Shown: positions 1 through 7,613, counted from the stretch's first letter. The stretch is 10,064 nucleotides of DNA from Bacteroidales bacterium (GCA_023230285.1 JALNXP010000070.1:1-10064); one strand, 5' to 3'. Translations and numbers: made by a program. Notes: generated from the letters alone by a model not told the origin.

Positions 1-2517
1 TTGGTCTATATTAGTTGTATAACCGCCTGTTGATGTTTTATACACAAATTGACCATCTAAAAGATAAGGAGAGCCGCTATTATCAAGTACGAGTTCCGGA
101 ACATAGAAGACACCTATTTCATAACCTTCCATGATAGCTGTAACCCAGTTGGAGTTACCTATTAAGCCGGGACCTGAGATATAACCGTCTTTTCTTACAC
201 CGTCAGCAGAAGAAAATTCGCCGAGAGAGACTATTTTTTGGTAGTTACGTGCTATATTAAAATTAGCTCTCCATTTAAAATTCTGTTTATCAACAGCATA
301 AGCCTGTAAAGCAAATTCGACACCTCTATTAATCATTTCACCGGAGTTAGCATAAGTAGTACTTGCCAAATTTGGTGGAACAGGAACTGAGTACGAGCCG
401 AGCATGTCGGTTGTATTTTTGCTGTAAAGTTCCAATGTTCCGCTCAAGCGACTGTTTAAAACTGCAAAATCTATACCTACGTTAACTTCGGCTGTTTCTT
501 CCCATTTTAAATCCGGATTAGCATTCCATGCCGGAGAAAACACTACCACTACTTCGCCTGTTTCAGGGTTTGTAGCAACACCGCTTGGATTATAAGCAAC
601 TAAACTTTTATATTCACCGATTTCCTGATTACCGGAAACTCCATAGCTTGCACGTAATTTCAACTGATTGAGCCAATCTACATCTTGCATGAAACTTTCT
701 CTGTCGATATTCCAACCGGCAGCAACAGTCGGGAACCAGCCCCACTTGTTATTAGCACCGAATTTTGAAGAACCGTCACGGCGTAAAGAAGCAGAAGCAA
801 AATATCTTTCGTTAAAATTGTATTGCGCACGTCCAAAGAAACCGATTAATGTCCAATCACCTTTATACGAGCTAATATTATTTATACTTGTAAGCGTAAA
901 AGCAGAAAGGTTGTATTCTGAAATTGCTGATTGAGCATTTTCGGCTTTAACGCTGAAACCATCATAATTATAATCTTGATAAGAATAACCTAACACAGCA
1001 CCAAAATTATGTTTCTTATTGAATGTCTTGTTATAATTTGCCGTCAGCTCAAGGATATTTTGGTAATTGTTTGAATATGACATCGTGTTTTCGCCTGTTG
1101 TAGACTCAAATAAACCATTTTTAGGAATATAATATTTACTCTGGCTGTCGTCACGAGTGTAGCTATAGCTGCCACTTAATATGAAGCCTTCAAAAAGATT
1201 AAGGTCGGCTTTTAAACTTCCGAGAAAGCGTTTTGCACTACGATGGTTGGTAACTTCGTCAACAGTAGAAACAGGATTACAATATTTAAAACCTCTGTTT
1301 GTTTGATTAAAAGTACCGTCATCATTATAGATAGGGTCAGTCGGATTATGAGTATAAGCAGTGTATAAGATATTCTTATTACTCCAGTCGCTATAATCTA
1401 CATAATCATTTTCTTCAATAGTTTCAGAAAGAGTTCCGGATAATAATAATCTATCATTGATTGCTTTATGTGTAAAATTAACTCTTCCTATAGTTCTGAC
1501 TTTTTCGGAACCGATAACGACACCTTCCCAGTCGGAATGAGTTACAGAAGCATAATAACTACTTTTTTCGTTGCTACCTGAAGCATTAAGGTTATAATTT
1601 TGAGAAACGCCTGTACGGAAGATGGCATCTTGCCAATCTGTATTGTCACCACCATCCACAAAGCCAGCGCTCAAGTTATTATCTTGCACATATTGTCTGA
1701 TTTCATCTGCTGTCAGAAGGTCGAGTTTATTTGACACTTGGTCTAAAGACACATAAGCATTGAAAGACAGTTGATTGTAAGTTTGATTTTTGACTTGGAA
1801 GCCTGCTTTGGAAGCACCTTTTGTTGTAATTATGACAACTCCGTTAGCACCGCGGGAACCGTAGATAGCTGTAGAGGCAGCATCTTTAAGGATATTAAAA
1901 GTCTCGATGTCTTCCGAAGCTATAGTTGTAGGGTCTACGCCAGGTATACCGTCCACAACATAAAGCGGTTGAGTATCAGAGTCTAAACCGGAAGAACCAC
2001 GAATTTTGATGGCAAATCCGCTGTTTGGGTCACCACCCTTTTTAGAAACAAGCACACCGGCACTTTTACCTTGAATAGCTTGTACGGGGTCTGTTAAAAC
2101 ACCGCCATTCATATCCGCAGCTTTAATTTGAGATACAGCTCCGGTTTTGTCTGTCTTCTTTTGAACACCATAACCAATGACGATTAACTCATCAAGCTTT
2201 ACGCTGTTAGGTTGAAGGAAAAAATCTTTTTTGATGGTAGCACCATCGCTTCCGATTTTAACTTTAGCAACCATGTCGGCATATCCCATATAAGAACATG
2301 TAAGTGAAATTTCACCCTTTGACATATTGCTTAGAATGTAATTTCCGTCAAAATCTGAAGAAGTACCAATAGAAGTTCCTGTAACAACAATAGCTGCACC
2401 CGGCAAAGTTTCACCGGTCTGAGCATCAATAACAGAACCTCCTATGGTCGCACTTTGTGCATAAACATTAGTTACAGTAAATAATGCCGCAACTAAAATT
2501 AAAAGCACATTTTTCAT
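1..2517 (-). CDS. SusC/RagA family TonB-dependent outer-membrane transporter, 3' end outside window
   Basis: Reverse-strand frame open for 839 codons from the ATG at 2517 to the window edge. A signal peptide (residues 1-20, hydrophobic LLILVAALF, cleavage after VYA) is followed by a carboxypeptidase-D regulatory-like beta-sandwich (about 22-105), the linker LDELIVIGYG (about 107-116), the plug with PLYVVDGIPG (about 182-191) and IYGSRGANGVVIITTKG (about 217-233), then beta-barrel sequence. These are hallmark SusC/RagA motifs. There is no N-terminal STN domain, so coupling to an anti-sigma factor is not indicated. SusC proteins usually run near 1,000 residues, so roughly the last 150-200 are missing. 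It lies about 40 bases downstream of the amylase gene on the same strand, so co-transcription is likely, and the amylase suggests an alpha-glucan oligosaccharide substrate (inference). A second in-frame ATG at 2541 would add eight residues (MKLKNYNS); neither start has a visible Shine-Dalgarno. A SusD-like lipoprotein is expected next, outside the window. Family is certain; substrate is not. Confidence 0.95.
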   Translation of the reverse strand, partial: MKNVLLILVAALFTVTNVYAQSATIGGSVIDAQTGETLPGAAIVVTGTSIGTSSDFDGNYILSNMSKGEISLTCSYMGYADMVAKVKIGSDGATIKKDFFLQPNSVKLDELIVIGYGVQKKTDKTGAVSQIKAADMNGGVLTDPVQAIQGKSAGVLVSKKGGDPNSGFAIKIRGSSGLDSDTQPLYVVDGIPGVDPTTIASEDIETFNILKDAASTAIYGSRGANGVVIITTKGASKAGFQVKNQTYNQLSFNAYVSLDQVSNKLDLLTADEIRQYVQDNNLSAGFVDGGDNTDWQDAIFRTGVSQNYNLNASGSNEKSSYYASVTHSDWEGVVIGSEKVRTIGRVNFTHKAINDRLLLSGTLSETIEENDYVDYSDWSNKNILYTAYTHNPTDPIYNDDGTFNQTNRGFKYCNPVSTVDEVTNHRSAKRFLGSLKADLNLFEGFILSGSYSYTRDDSQSKYYIPKNGLFESTTGENTMSYSNNYQNILELTANYNKTFNKKHNFGAVLGYSYQDYNYDGFSVKAENAQSAISEYNLSAFTLTSINNISSYKGDWTLIGFFGRAQYNFNERYFASASLRRDGSSKFGANNKWGWFPTVAAGWNIDRESFMQDVDWLNQLKLRASYGVSGNQEIGEYKSLVAYNPSGVATNPETGEVVVVFSPAWNANPDLKWEETAEVNVGIDFAVLNSRLSGTLELYSKNTTDMLGSYSVPVPPNLASTTYANSGEMINRGVEFALQAYAVDKQNFKWRANFNIARNYQKIVSLGEFSSADGVRKDGYISGPGLIGNSNWVTAIMEGYEIGVFYVPELVLDNSGSPYLLDGQFVYKTSTGGYTTNIDQ

Positions 2518-2557
2518 AGAATTGTAATTTTTTAGTTTCATCAGCAAATGATTTAAT

Positions 2558-5356
2558 TTATAATTTTATAATTTTATTCGAAATAATGTATCCATTTGTT
2601 TTAACAGTGACAATATAGGCACCATGTTTAAAATTATACTCATCAAGGTTAATCTCTAAATTATGAATACCCTGCGACAAATTTTTATATATATTGTTAA
2701 TCAACATCTTACTTGAATTAATATCGAATATCGAAATATCAACATCCGATAAATTGTGCAAAGATATATTAAAATGTAGAATTTGTCCACATGGATTTGG
2801 AAAAATTTCAACCAAATTTTCATTTATTTCATCAAAATCGCTTATCGCTAAATTTAATTTCGGGTCAAAATAGCGTTTTGTCGAGAGCAACTTGAATTCT
2901 CCGGGAGCCAAATTCAATGTAAGAACATCTTCATTTACAGTGATTGAATCATGATAAAAAAACTCATACCACAATCCTTGTTGCGGCATGTCTAACTCTA
3001 TTTCTGCAGGAATTACGTTGAAATTACCAACCACGATAACATGGTCATCGTTCTCATTAAGGTACAGCGATTTAGTATATCCGCTGAAATTAGTTTCATA
3101 GTCATCGGTAGCAAAAATACTCTCTTCTTTTTTCAACTTAATCAACGACTTATACACATCAAACAGTTTTTTTCGCTGCCAATTATCATAATAATCCCAT
3201 TTGACAGGCTTTTCGCCGGTACGTCCGTTGTAATCAATGGAATAGTCATAGCCAAGTTCGCCAAACTGCCATATCATCTTAGGTCCCGGCACGGTAAAAA
3301 AGAAGGCAGCTGCCATGGCATTTCGCAATAAGCCTGTAATTGTCTGACTGATAATGTAATCGCCTGACGGACTTGAGTTGCCGTATTCTTTGTTTTTATA
3401 CATCAACCGCTCCTCATCATGACTTTCCATATATCCTACAAGATGCGGATACGACCAGCCTCGCTTGAGATATGAAATATCCGAAAAATTACTATTTGTA
3501 TATCCCATAGTGGCTTCATTATAGTAATAATTGAGGTTTCCCCACAAGAGCATGCCATAATTCGACAACTCTTTTTCTTCGCTGTTGGCGGCAAAATGCT
3601 CGAGAATAATTATAGCGTCTTCATCAACAGAACGAATATAATCTAAATAATTCTTCCATATTGCAATACGGGAAGCATCGTACTGCCCCCATAAAGAAGT
3701 ATTACCCAAAGTATTAACCTGAGTAAATCCTTTTGATAAATCAAAACGGTAACCGTCTACTTTATATTCCGTCAGCCAATACTTCATCACATCTTTTGAA
3801 AATGATTTTGTATATTGACTTTCATGATTAAAATCATAGCCCACATTATAGTCGTGTGTCGGATATTGATTAAACCACAGATTATCGGCGGCAGGCGTTC
3901 CCTGATTTTCGTCCCAATACATTCTGACCATTGGTGACTGCCCGAAAGAATGATTAAGCACCATATCCAAAATCACAGCTATGCCGTTTTCGTGGCAGCA
4001 GTCGATAAACTCTTTCAATTTATTTGCGGTGCCGTAATATTTGTCAGGAGCAAAGTAGAAAGAAGGATTATATCCCCAGCTGCTGTTACCTTCAAATTCG
4101 TTAACAGGCATAAGTTCAACGGCGTTTATACCTAAATTCGTTAAATATCCGATGGTGTCTATTAAAGTTTGATAATTGTGAGCAGCAATAAAATCTCTGA
4201 CATGCAGTTCATAAATTATGAGGTCGGCGTTTTCAGGCGGCGTAAAGTCGTTGATTTGCCATTGATAATCAGGTTCATTTAAAGTAAAAGTTGAAACAAT
4301 GTTTTCGGGAGCTTCTGCCGGAAAAGACATCAAGTTTGGATAAACTTCATCAGAAATATAAGGGTCGTTCCATGGGTCAAGAATTTTGTGACAGTAAGGA
4401 TCCGCCACATCAATAATACCATCTACAGAATACATGTAAGCATATTCTGTATTTGGCTCAAGTTCATCTATTTGTATCCAGAATTTTTCACCGTCAGGTG
4501 TGAGGTTCATAAAGTAGTCTTCACCAATGAGAAAATTGTTGAAGGTAGATTTCAGAAAGCAGAACTTTTTATCGGGAGCCGTAAGACAGAAAACGGCGGA
4601 ATTATCGTCTATGGCTGTCACGCCGTTATCACAATTTTCAGGCAAATCGGCTACTGAAGGGAATGGGACAGTCATAAATGTAATTTCAGATGAAGCCGTA
4701 TTATCTTCAGCATCTTTTGCGATAGCTGTAATATCTAAATTTTTCCAATGTTCCGGAAAATCGGAAGCAACCACATAATACTCGATGACAGTAGCTTTGA
4801 CAGTCATAATTAATTGATTATCAATATATAAAAACATCGAATCGGCTAAAGGGCTTTTGGCTGTGACAACTTGGTTTTCATCAGGCAATAAAACAAAACT
4901 GTCTTCAGAAGGTGATGTAAAAATAACTGAAACAGTAGACTGATAAACATCGACAAACAAATCAGCTGTTTGGGTGCTGCCATCGCTGCTGCGAGCTACG
5001 AAGCACATTTGTGCGATATGTTTATCATCGGGTACGGAATAATATTCTAAAATACTTGGAGACATTGTTAATTGATATAGATTTTGTGCAATCTTGGTCA
5101 ATTTCGGTTGAGTAGAATTATTTCCCCATGAACCTATAACATATTGCCACTCATTGCCATTGAGAATATTCACTCCTGTATGTACATAAACATCTGACGA
5201 TATGCCGTTTAAAGGCGTGTCGGCAAAATTGAATGTTAGTATTACGGATTGATTTTCGACAGGCATGGACGGAACAGTTGTGATAACTTGTGAAGTCGCA
5301 AAAGTGGACATCATTAACGAACACGCAACTAATAGGATACGGGGAAAATTATTCAT
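2558..5356 (-). CDS. Secreted multidomain GH13 alpha-amylase-family glycoside hydrolase with T9SS sorting domain
   Basis: Predicted to hydrolyse alpha-1,4-glucans outside the cell. Numbering is from the ATG at 5356 (932 residues). Order: signal peptide (1-22); two beta-rich Ig-like domains (about 24-140 and 140-230); an E-set/CBM48-like domain (about 245-345); a GH13 barrel starting near YELHVRDF (382-389); a C-terminal beta-sandwich (about 755-830); and a T9SS type A domain (PNP at 853-855, ending NKIIKL). All four GH13 regions are present: DMVLNH (464-469), GYRFDLSK with nucleophile D539, IILEHF with acid/base E586, and ESHDEER with D647. The enzyme should therefore be active. An in-frame ATG at 5386 gives ten extra residues, but it lies only about 8 bases from the predicted transcription start and puts MYSLSLKLSF before an already complete signal peptide, so I prefer 5356. 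It precedes the SusC-like gene in the same orientation, suggesting a glucan-utilisation operon. The barrel opening resembles pullulanase and branching-type GH13 members, so exact bond specificity (amylase, neopullulanase or pullulanase) is open. Confidence 0.93.
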   Translation of the reverse strand: MNNFPRILLVACSLMMSTFATSQVITTVPSMPVENQSVILTFNFADTPLNGISSDVYVHTGVNILNGNEWQYVIGSWGNNSTQPKLTKIAQNLYQLTMSPSILEYYSVPDDKHIAQMCFVARSSDGSTQTADLFVDVYQSTVSVIFTSPSEDSFVLLPDENQVVTAKSPLADSMFLYIDNQLIMTVKATVIEYYVVASDFPEHWKNLDITAIAKDAEDNTASSEITFMTVPFPSVADLPENCDNGVTAIDDNSAVFCLTAPDKKFCFLKSTFNNFLIGEDYFMNLTPDGEKFWIQIDELEPNTEYAYMYSVDGIIDVADPYCHKILDPWNDPYISDEVYPNLMSFPAEAPENIVSTFTLNEPDYQWQINDFTPPENADLIIYELHVRDFIAAHNYQTLIDTIGYLTNLGINAVELMPVNEFEGNSSWGYNPSFYFAPDKYYGTANKLKEFIDCCHENGIAVILDMVLNHSFGQSPMVRMYWDENQGTPAADNLWFNQYPTHDYNVGYDFNHESQYTKSFSKDVMKYWLTEYKVDGYRFDLSKGFTQVNTLGNTSLWGQYDASRIAIWKNYLDYIRSVDEDAIIILEHFAANSEEKELSNYGMLLWGNLNYYYNEATMGYTNSNFSDISYLKRGWSYPHLVGYMESHDEERLMYKNKEYGNSSPSGDYIISQTITGLLRNAMAAAFFFTVPGPKMIWQFGELGYDYSIDYNGRTGEKPVKWDYYDNWQRKKLFDVYKSLIKLKKEESIFATDDYETNFSGYTKSLYLNENDDHVIVVGNFNVIPAEIELDMPQQGLWYEFFYHDSITVNEDVLTLNLAPGEFKLLSTKRYFDPKLNLAISDFDEINENLVEIFPNPCGQILHFNISLHNLSDVDISIFDINSSKMLINNIYKNLSQGIHNLEINLDEYNFKHGAYIVTVKTNGYIISNKIIKL

Positions 5357-5400
5357 AAAAGATAATTTTAGACTCAAAGAATACATTATTTATTAATCAG

Positions 5401-5408
5401 CAAAGATA
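5401..5408 (-). promoter_or_regulatory. Probable -7 element (TATCTTTG) for the amylase gene
   Basis: On the minus strand this matches the Bacteroidota -7 consensus TAnnTTTG exactly. Transcription would begin near 5393-5395, giving a leader of about 38 bases to the ATG at 5356 but only about 8 to the ATG at 5386. No convincing -33 TTTG is seen at the usual distance; the area is T-rich. The motif is short, and in DNA this AT-rich several chance copies are expected in 10 kb, so position is the main support. Confidence 0.55.
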
Positions 5409-5495
5409 CATATAAAACATTTAAAAACTTAAAATTAGCAGGAAAAAAATTTCATTATTTTTTAGGGGTAGATTCATTAGCAAAGGAATTTCTCA

Positions 5496-5515
5496 ATTTG
5501 TTAATAAAAACAAAT
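5496..5515. repeat. Inverted repeat ATTTGTT-N6-AACAAAT between divergent promoters
   Basis: Two perfect 7-base arms separated by six bases sit between the two outward-facing promoter elements of the amylase and propeller-protein genes. An operator for a dimeric regulator is possible. The arms are AT-rich and short, so chance is a real alternative. Confidence 0.3.
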
Positions 5516-5564
5516 ATCGTATTAGTTTACAATTTATTAACGCACTTATTAAATAAAAATACTT

Positions 5565-5572
5565 TACTTTTG
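5565..5572 (+). promoter_or_regulatory. Probable -7 element (TACTTTTG) for the HAF-like secreted protein gene
   Basis: Exact match to TAnnTTTG, placing transcription start near 5580, about 30 bases before the first ATG at 5610 and about 50 before the ATG at 5630. No clear -33 element. It points away from the amylase promoter, so the 5387-5609 gap is a divergent regulatory region. The rest of that gap is AT-rich with no gene or terminator that I can support. Confidence 0.5.
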
Positions 5573-5609
5573 TCAAATTGAATTTAGAAATTTTTTAATA
5601 TTTTTTAAC

Positions 5610-5633
5610 ATGAAAAGAAAGATTACAATATGA
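5610..5633 (+). other. Seven-codon upstream reading frame MKRKITI overlapping the next start (ATGA)
   Basis: The first repeat copy encodes MKRKITI and stops at TGA 5631-5633, which overlaps the ATG at 5630-5632. If the first ATG is used by ribosomes, termination would place them on the real start, so translational coupling is possible. The sequence shows the geometry only; translation of this frame is inference, and it may be a by-product of the duplication. Confidence 0.35.
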
Positions 5634-5649
5634 AAAGAAAGATTACAAT
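5610..5649. repeat. Perfect 20-bp tandem duplication spanning a start codon
   Basis: The 20-base unit beginning ATGAAAAGAAAG occupies 5610-5629 and again 5630-5649 with no mismatch, directly abutting. Just upstream, 5591-5600 and 5601-5610 form a near-identical 10-base direct repeat (TTTTTTAATA and TTTTTTAACA). Twenty is not a multiple of three, so the first ATG is out of frame with the gene and only the second copy's ATG opens the long frame. It probably arose by replication slippage. Confidence 0.95.
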
Positions 5650-7249
5650 GCTTTGTGGAATAGTATTATTCATGCTATTCAGCACATCTTTAACGGCACA
5701 AATTAGAAGTGCAAAAACCAATATGTTAATTTCCACATCTCCCACAGAGAATACGGAAAAAAGTTTGGCATCTATTGTTGACAAGCACGTTAGTTCAGGT
5801 GTTACAGTAACTACACTGATTAGTCAGTACCTTTTCCCTTATGATGTCAGTCAGTCAGGAGAATATGTTGCTATTTCGGATTTTGGCACAGAAACAGGTT
5901 ATTTTTGGTCAGAGGCGACAGGTCTTATAGCTATCGAGGGGTCAATATATTGTGTATCAGAAGACGGAATGATTGGCGGGACATATTTTGATGGCAGTTT
6001 AGGTGCAAATGTTGCAGGTCTTTGGTCATCAAGTACCCAAGAGTGGACATTTTTAGGTATGAATCCTGCTTATCCTCAAATATCGTTGGAAGATTATACT
6101 TCTTTATGGGGTATGAATACCACAGGCAGTATTTGTGTAGGTATGCAATGGACAGCAGACTGGATGACATTACCGTTCAAATGGACAGCCGGTGTAGGCT
6201 ACGAGATGTTGTCTATTCCTGCCGGTACATACGTAGGAAGACCTGAAGCATTAAGCGATGACGGTAGTATTATCGGCGGGCATATAGATTGGATGCCTGC
6301 GTTATGGGTTGAAGGTGAATATACTATGATAAGTGAATCCACAGGTGAGGTTTTGTCTGTTTCTCCTGATGGAGAGTACGCAACAGGCTACAGCGATACT
6401 GACGGCTTTATCTGGGAAAGAACAAGTGGTGAAATAACATTTTTCTCAAATGACTTAGGAACCGGCGACTTAACGCCGACTTGTGTTACTAATGACGGTA
6501 CTGTTTTTGGATATGCCTGTTTAGGCTGGCCTCCAATGCCGGATGCAAGAACAGCTTTTGCAAGAACTAATGATGGTACTGTAATGTCTTTCAATGATTA
6601 TGCTGAAGCACGCGGTATGGAAGATGCTCAAAGCTGGAGTTTCTACAGCATCAACAGCGTAAGTGCTGACGGAAGATTTGCCATAGGTGCAGCAATCGAC
6701 CCAACCGGAGCTGAAGTTTCTTTTATCATAGATTTTGCTGACGAACCTGAAACATGTGATGCCCCGACAGATTTAACCGCTACTCTCGAAAACGACAATA
6801 ACATAGTGCTGAATTGGACAGCAGTAGAAGGTGCAGTAGAATATATAGTTTCCCGTGACGGCGAGAATATTGCAGCTGTAACTACAAACACATATACAGA
6901 CGAAGCAATGGCTATCGGCGATTATTGCTATAAAGTTGCAACAGCTTGTGACAACGGTATTACCAGCGACTATTCAAATGAAGCATGCCAAACAGTAATA
7001 CTTGGCATTTCAAACATGTCAAACTCTATCAAAGTATTTCCTAATCCGGCAAACGAACAGTTTACAATTACTTCATCAGAAATTATAAATAGTGTTGTTA
7101 TATTTAACTGTATAGGTAAAAAAATTGCAGAATATAAAGTTAACAATACAACTTTCAATCACAACTTATCCGGCATGACAGCAGGAATTTACAGCATAAA
7201 GGTTTCCACATCAACCTCTGACAAAAACTTTAAGTTGGTGGTAGAATAG
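5630..7249 (+). CDS. Secreted HAF-like repeat (probable beta-propeller) protein with FN3 and T9SS sorting domains
   Basis: A 539-residue predicted extracellular or cell-surface protein with no recognised enzymatic role. The signal peptide is residues 1-24 (KRK, hydrophobic core, cleavage after LTA). Seven repeats carry a hydrophobic-[ST/N]-x-x-G core at residues 73, 109, 162, 208, 244, 286 and 344, usually as VSxDG and followed by a G and an aromatic W/F strand. This resembles the HAF extracellular repeat family and suggests a seven-bladed propeller. A fibronectin type III domain follows (about 376-456, starting CDAPTDLTA), then a T9SS type A sorting domain (about 460-539, VFPNP at 469-473, ending KLVVE). 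Start: the ATG at 5630 gives a positively charged signal-peptide n-region; the ATG at 5648 would lose those charges, and the ATG at 5610 is out of frame. It is divergent from the amylase and may share its regulation. Possible roles are carbohydrate or matrix binding, or adhesion; none can be assigned from sequence. Confidence 0.9.
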   Translation: MKRKITMLCGIVLFMLFSTSLTAQIRSAKTNMLISTSPTENTEKSLASIVDKHVSSGVTVTTLISQYLFPYDVSQSGEYVAISDFGTETGYFWSEATGLIAIEGSIYCVSEDGMIGGTYFDGSLGANVAGLWSSSTQEWTFLGMNPAYPQISLEDYTSLWGMNTTGSICVGMQWTADWMTLPFKWTAGVGYEMLSIPAGTYVGRPEALSDDGSIIGGHIDWMPALWVEGEYTMISESTGEVLSVSPDGEYATGYSDTDGFIWERTSGEITFFSNDLGTGDLTPTCVTNDGTVFGYACLGWPPMPDARTAFARTNDGTVMSFNDYAEARGMEDAQSWSFYSINSVSADGRFAIGAAIDPTGAEVSFIIDFADEPETCDAPTDLTATLENDNNIVLNWTAVEGAVEYIVSRDGENIAAVTTNTYTDEAMAIGDYCYKVATACDNGITSDYSNEACQTVILGISNMSNSIKVFPNPANEQFTITSSEIINSVVIFNCIGKKIAEYKVNNTTFNHNLSGMTAGIYSIKVSTSTSDKNFKLVVE

Positions 7250-7307
7250 TGACAATCAGCCAATTGCCATGATGAAATTTTTTTTCATTAAAAAACGTTT
7301 TATTGTA

Positions 7308-7325
7308 AAAGATATTAATATCTTT
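7308..7325. promoter_or_regulatory. 18-bp perfect palindrome overlapping the ferredoxin promoter
   Basis: AAAGATATTAATATCTTT reads identically on both strands and covers most of the -7 element. This is a typical place for a repressor operator. Low GC makes chance palindromes more likely, so the operator role is inference. Confidence 0.4.
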
Positions 7326-7326
7326 G
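7319..7326 (+). promoter_or_regulatory. Probable -7 element (TATCTTTG) for the ferredoxin gene
   Basis: Exact TAnnTTTG match in the 104-base gap between the HAF-like gene and the ferredoxin gene. Predicted transcription start is near 7334, about 20 bases before the ATG at 7354. A TTG lies at 7303-7305, closer than the usual -33 spacing, so that half is unconvincing. I see no clear terminator for the preceding gene in this gap, only a weak AT-only hairpin (ATGAAA/TTTCAT near 7270-7290). Confidence 0.55.
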
Positions 7327-7353
7327 CAGCACTAAACATTAAATTTTATTATC

Positions 7354-7521
7354 ATGGCTTATGTAATTAGTGATGAATGTTTGGCTTGCGGAACTTGTAT
7401 TGATGAATGTCCCGTTGAAGCTATTTCTGAAGGTGATATTTATAAAATAGATCCGGATATTTGTACAGAATGTGGCTCTTGCGCAGCTGTTTGTCCGGCA
7501 GAAGCAATTCACCCGGAATAA
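7354..7521 (+). CDS. Small 2[4Fe-4S] ferredoxin
   Basis: Encodes 55 residues, a cytoplasmic low-potential electron carrier of the clostridial bacterial type. Two complete CxxCxxCxxxCP motifs are present: C9, C12, C15, C19-P20 and C37, C40, C43, C47-P48. Each provides ligands for one [4Fe-4S] cluster, three from its own motif and one from the other in the classic fold. The sequence is acidic, and its length matches the clostridial family (about 55 residues). The ATG at 7354 follows an AT-rich leader with no Shine-Dalgarno. The gene stands alone, with a promoter-like element upstream and an intrinsic terminator 20 bases downstream, consistent with an independently and possibly strongly expressed monocistronic transcript. 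Likely partners are pyruvate or 2-oxoacid:ferredoxin oxidoreductases, hydrogenase or Rnf, none of which is in the window. Identification is very secure; the partner is unknown. Confidence 0.95.
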   Translation: MAYVISDECLACGTCIDECPVEAISEGDIYKIDPDICTECGSCAAVCPAEAIHPE

Positions 7522-7541
7522 AAAAAACATTTTTTCTTAGT

Positions 7542-7572
7542 AAAAAAGCCCGGACAATATTCGGGCTTTTTT
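7542..7572 (+). terminator. Rho-independent terminator after the ferredoxin gene
   Basis: An 11-base perfect stem (AAAAAAGCCCG at 7542-7552 with CGGGCTTTTTT at 7562-7572) encloses a short loop and runs into a T tract. The stem can extend by a G-T and an A-T pair. It is flanked on the left by an A run, so it could also act on the other strand, but no gene converges on it. Confidence 0.9.
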
Positions 7573-7613
7573 ATATCAACAATTGTTCAAATACACTTAA
7601 TATTGCAAAAGTA

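Noticed and set aside
668..934. 88-codon plus-strand frame antisense to the SusC-like gene
   Set aside because: It is a shadow of the intact SusC coding frame, with no recognisable domain or promoter.
2759..2766. TATCTTTG on the minus strand inside the amylase gene as a separate susC promoter
   Set aside because: It lies about 240 bases upstream of the transporter start within coding sequence, has no clear -33 element, and the motif is expected several times by chance in DNA this AT-rich.
4388..4778. Overlapping plus-strand frames of 83-89 codons antisense to the amylase gene
   Set aside because: They are shadows of the amylase E-set and Ig-like region, which is strongly supported on the other strand.
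7265..7295. AT-rich hairpin (ATGAAA/TTTCAT with T run) as terminator of the HAF-like gene
   Set aside because: The stem is only six A/T-dominated pairs and too weak to call; read-through or factor-dependent ending is equally possible.
7461..7613. 51-residue N-terminal extension of the flippase-like frame
   Set aside because: It runs out of frame through the ferredoxin 3' end and the intrinsic terminator and has no family-like sequence; the hydrophobic protein begins sensibly at 7614.
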